A DNA stretch of 64,000 bases from Owenia fusiformis (Eukaryota; Annelida; Polychaeta; Sabellida; Oweniidae): assembly GCA_903813345.2 (NCBI GenBank), contig CAIIXF020000007.1:15856714-15920713 (forward strand). The letters run 5' to 3'. Position numbers and translations under genes: made by a program. Position 1 is the first letter of the stretch; the number at the start of each line of letters is the position of its first letter. Under the pieces are notes generated by a model that saw only the letters and a list, made by a program, of their open reading frames with translations, was not told the origin of the DNA and searched no databases. Positions 57,301 through 63,300 of the stretch are shown piece after piece.

Positions 57301-60300
57301 AAGGACGAAGACAATGACAAATGATAATCCCTAATCCTTTGTCAAGTTACAATTTCAATCGGTAATCAAAGTGAGTAATTTTCTCTCGCAGTTTGAACAT
57401 ATATTACCTTCACTCTTAAAAATGAATTACTTGAGTATTTCCCAAGTATTTCCCAAGTATAAAAATTACTTAAAGTTAAATACTTAGTTTTACTTCATTT
57501 TACTTAGGTTTAACTTATATTGTCATTTTGAGTTTTTTAATTGCTTAATTATGTAAATGAGTATTACAATTACTACAGTAAGTATTTCAATTTCTCTCCT
57601 TGCATTAGTAAATTCACCATAAATGAATTACTTAAAAATTACTTAAAAATTATTCAGTAGTTCAAGATTATTTAAGTAATTTTTGACTTAAAATGAGTAG
57701 TACAATTTCTTAATATAAGGAAATCCAAGTAATAATTTTTAAGAGTGTTTACCTTAGTAGCGAGATGCTTAAATGATTGTTGAACGTATTTGACATAGAA
57801 CGTATTTGACATACTTGTTAAACATGCAAATCACGAACAAAGAACGTCGTTTTATTGCAAAATAAAGAAACATGTATTTAAAATACAAAATAACATTAAG
57901 ATAAAACAGTCTTATACAAAAAGCGATATAATACAAAAAAACAATATCGTAAAATGGTACAACATAACGCAATCCTGTGCATTTGACTTGAACAATCAGT
58001 AGTACTACATTGCGATACATACCCCCGGGTACATACCTTACATAATTGCGATAATATGCGCTAAAATTAATGCAAACAAATGCCTATCACTAATGACTAG
58101 CCCTCAAAGGTTTGGTATGTATTTTCGTTGCATGATTTATATGTTATCGTTACTGATGAACGATTTTATTTTGTGCTTTTCTAATAAGTGATGCACAATT
58201 ATCTTCCAAACTAATAGAGGGAATTGTATTTTAACGTAATGCGATGCAAAATTAAAAAACAAAAATCAATATTATTGTACACTCTAGTCAATATGACACA
58301 ATACATTACAGTTTGGTGAAACGGCACTTCTGCATTTTCGTCATATTTTTGCTCGTATTTTGCACATTTGTACACCATTCAATTTGTTACCAGTCTAGCA
58401 GTGTACCGTATTCCATGACCATCAGACTAATAATCATAATAATGTTACAGCACTATGTCGCCCAACCTTTTCAACGACCCGACTTCATTCATCAGCACGC
58501 GTGGCCTGATGATATGATCTCCGTTCTGAGGTTATCAATTGTCCTGAGTTCAAGCTTGTATACTCTATTTTTTGTTTAAAGTGCTGTAACATTATGACTA
58601 TTAGTCTGATGGTCGTGAAATATAATAGGCCGGTAGGAATTTGAATAGTGTACACAAAATATGAGTGAGCAACTTGCTAAGGTGTGAGGAAAACAGTGTC
58701 AGGGTTACCGTTTACAACCACCTTTTATAAAACGATGGTACACTCCCCTCCATAAGTTTGGCAACCTTTGCTCCCCCATTGAACAACGTGTTAAAGCCTC
58801 TTTACCTTTTTATTTACTTAATCTGCGAAGAAAATACATATTATCGATGGAAAAGTAATTTGAGCTTATTTCCGATTCCTCCAAATTTTCTTAATTTTTT
58901 CCTCAATTATAATAGGTCGAAAATTAATGATTTTGATGAATATTTGAAGATCGACATGTCGCGAGTCATACGAGAAAAAAACAGTCATCCGAGTCCTTGC
59001 AAAAATATACAAGTTAGGTAGGTAACTGAATTTGCAACTTATTTTACAAAAATTGGTACGTTTCTTCAGGTTCAACAAAGTTATAGGTGTTTAAAGTCAA
59101 AATTGTTTTTTCAAAACATCTCCTATTGAAATAACACAAGAGGCGAAAAATGATTTTCAAAAATGACTTTTACGCTCTGCAACTTTTGTATTCATCAAGT
59201 AAAACCAAGACTTAGTGAATGAAAATATTAGAGAATTCTATTTTCTATGTAAAAATATTTTAATCTTTTACTTAATTGATATCTGATTTGCCCCGAACCA
59301 ACAATTTTCCATTGGTTTACATGGGAATGACGATTTTCAAAAATTCATCTTTATCACCAATTTTCGACCTATTGTAATTGAAGGAAAAACTTTTGGAGAT
59401 TTGGAGATATTGGAAATAAAGTCATATTACGTTTTCATCAATAGTAATAAGTATTTTAATCGCAAGTTAAGTAAAGATGCTTTAACACGTAGTTCAATGG
59501 GGGGAGCTAAGGATGCTAAGTTTATGGAGAATAGTGTATCTCGTTCAGTTACAATAATTTAAAAACAAATGATAATAACATGTTGTTGTACAGTAACACA
59601 TAGGCTAAATAAAAGGCAACCCGAGAGAATATAAAAAAGTACCCAATAACAAATTCATTACATCTAATATATTGCAGTGCAAAATACTATTAAACGCAAT
59701 ATAAAAGAAATTCAACCAAAAACCAAATGTGTGACGATAATCACAAATATATAGAACACCTAGAATAAACATCTGAGAGAATAAGAATATACAATAATGC
59801 TTTGAATGTAACAAAATATGGTGGTATTTCCAAAATATACAACCATAAAGGAAGAAAACTTCATAATATTTTCTTTCTTTTTTGACTGCTGCGGGTACCC
59901 TCAACACGGGTTTCAGTGGTCACCATAGAACGCGTAATACTTAATGTAGCGCGGTGACATTTATTTTGTATATGTATATAATAATAATTAGAGCAACGTT
60001 CTGTGAGAAATGAGCCAGGTTAATTTATGCTTGCCAAAATTAGAGCATTTCGGTCTTATCAAATGATAACCCAATAGAAGCAGACCAGTACAATGTGCAA
60101 TTATTTAACTAACATACTGCAAAATGTACAATACTACACGAAATGAAGCAATGATAAAATAAACAATGCAAACATTACAACATAATATTGTAATTCATTA
60201 CACCAGATTAAAAGAACTTAAACAAATAAATGCGATACAATTTGAGGCAAAATGGAAAAGATAAAATGAACTCATACTTTAACACATTGTATGAAATACA

Positions 60301-63300
60301 AGCAAAACAAGGAGAAAACAAATCAATTTGAACTAAGCAAAAAATGCAATCTACAATACAATGTGAGTTGATACAAGGCGACAAAGCAAAATGTTTGCCA
60401 GTATCTTCACTGCTACCCACCTAGTTACACAGACGTATCGTCAGTGTATCATGGCTGAACTACTTCCGGGATTTGAATTTGGTAAGATATTTTTATTTCT
60501 CGATTTACATCTACTTATAAGTCACGATGTGGATTATAATTTGGCTCGAAGTTATGGGAGATAGACAAGTCTAGTTTGAGAATGTGTCGATGGTTGTAGG
60601 TTTGGTATGTTAACGAAGACGCATTTCACATATTTAGTCCCTCGCTTTTGTTACACTGACGATCGGCATTAATATTGCCAATATTACACTGATATTGGTC
60701 GTACGTCAGTGTAACAAAAGCGAGGGACTAAATACGTGAATTGTGTCTTCGTTAACATATAAAACCTAAAACCATCGACACATTCTCAAACTAGACTATC
60801 TTCCTTAACTTCGAGCCAAATTATTATCCGCAACGTGACTTATAAGTAGGTGTAAATCGGGAAATAAAAAATCTTACCGAAACCTAGTCCCAGAAGTAGT
60901 CCCGCCATGATACACTGACGATACGTCTGTGTAACTAGGTGGGTAGCAGTGATCTTACTATAGTACACTAAATATGCTATTTCTCTCCATGCCAAAGAGA
61001 ATGTATCAAGTAAAGCGTGTACTTTCACCAAATATTTGTTTTATACGTAACTAATTATTCATATTATAATCGTTTTTTAGTTGAGTCGATTGGTGAGTAA
61101 GTACGTTAGTAGGTAGCTGATTACGTAACTGACTTAACCCATAAAGTAATATTTGGTTATCATCATATTGGTTTTTCGAAATGCAAAGCACCATAGAATC
61201 TAAAACGGAATTCAGATTTCAATTCTGATTTCAGATTAGGATTTCTGAAAAGATTGTACACCTTTTTCATAACCCACGCGTTAAATTTAGAGAACCCCGT
61301 AAAGACCTAGATTTGGACCTCGGCTTTTCAGTGTCCTTACTTTGAATGTCAAAATCAGTAAAAGTAATCAAAAGACGACGTCTTGCCTTTGGAATTAGAT
61401 ACTTTTTACAAGGAATATATTGAAAAAAGAAGGAGACATATTAAGGGACGGCTGAGAAAAGTGGTAAAATAATGTATGTATGACACTAGTACAATAACGT
61501 CATTTCAAAGGGCAATATAGTGAAATATTGGACCAAGGGCCCAAGGTCCAATATTTCACTATCTTGCCCGCAGAAATGACGTTATTACTATTATTACCAC
61601 CGTTAATGCCCAGGGCTGAAATAGCAAATTTGAAATAGAAAATCTTACGCACTGAACGATATCACTTTTTCGGGAAACATAGCCGGGCGGATAATGTCAT
61701 TATTGCCCGACTAAAGTCATTAACACCCGACACAATATTGCTCACGTCAATATAGCAATTTAAATGCCTTCTCAACTAGTACTAAAACCCATAGAACAGG
61801 CCCTGCAAGGTGGTAATAATGTAGATTATAATTCAACCTATTCCATTTCTTACATAAGATCAAATTGAATTGACCCGTCAATAATTAAATATAAACTACG
61901 GCTGTTTAACCTTTTTGTATACTCTTCAGCTAAGATCCACCATGTGTTTGGTGTTTTATGGACAGTTAGAAAATGAGAAAAGCCTGGATGTAACATGCAC
62001 CTTATTCTGAAAATTGTCTCCTGAAGGTCTTTCACACGACTACAGATCAAACGTCCCAAGCAGGGATGCGTTTACCGTTAACCATAAGTTTAACATTTTC
62101 AAAAAGGGCGCAATAAGGTCGTATTTCAAAGCAATACATCACATTTGTGCAATTGGAGGGGTCATTCGTATACGGTCAACTTAACTGTCATTCTAAAAAG
62201 CATCATCCATTTGTATTTATTTGTCACTGGCAGGTTTAAGAGCATCCATATAAACATTAATTTAAAAATGTCAACTCTGTATTCATTCCCCACCAACATA
62301 GGGATTCGTAAGCAACGGGGCACTCTTCAAAAGCAGGGAGCGATTGAAAGATTAAGCTATTTATTAAAATACTTTTATCTCCATTTTACCAGAACCAAAA
62401 CAATATTATCAGCACACCATTAGAAGGCTTATCCATTCTTCTTAAATCTTATTTTAAACAAATGTTTGCTGTATGTGTAGCTATTTAAAATCATGAAAGC
62501 GTCTGTAATATTATCTATATATTATGTCAGTCAAATGCACATCACTTCCCAAAAGTCTGATTCAAATCTGTTATGAAGGACGGTATACGTTTTTCAATGA
62601 TGCGCCGAATTATGTTAAGTTGCTATCTATTTCATATGTCCAAACTGTATGTTGTTAGTATGAGGAAAATATTTCGCCATTTCCTTTAAACGTTCTATAC
62701 GTTACAGTTCGTTTTTTAGTTTCCAAATGTTTCATTCAACTATGCCATAAAGGAGAAACTCCGTGTAAATGAATATTTCCTTTGTATTTTCTGTGCATGT
62801 TTTGCTGATCTTTTAACTGTTTTTCAGTACTTTAACTAAATGAAAATGTATAGCGAAATTAATTAAATACGCGCTGTGTTTTGAACTTTGTAAAGGATTT
62901 AAATTTGTAAAATTGTGCTTCCCTGCCTTGGAAAGCCACGCCTTCTCTATCATCGCCTTCGGGACGCTATGCAAACGGTATACGTCATTCTCATAAAGTT
63001 TAAGGGCGGCAATACTTCAAGTATACGTATAGGACGGGATGCGTCCAAATGAAACACACAATGGAAGTTGTTCATAGCGTACACGTAAATCATTGAATGA
63101 CGGGCATATCAGTAGTTCTACGATTGTTCACCGTGTTTATACGCCTATTTTTGTAATCATACATGGTCCACTGGCGGATCCAGATCCATCTTGCCCCCCC
63201 CACCCACCTTGTGCGCCAAGAAAAACATCATAGGGCCCAAAAAATGTTTTGGTAAAAAATTACATAGGGCCTCATAAAAACCGAGCCTTTTTGGGAATGA

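Noticed and set aside
59605-59907. 100-codon minus-strand ORF in the 9-kb intron
   Set aside because: Phe/Ile/Tyr-rich as expected from AT-rich DNA; no motif and no exon context.
60208-61031. ORFs overlapping the large palindrome
   Set aside because: Their frames run through the repeat arms and stop outside, with no family signal. Kept only as part of the palindrome finding.
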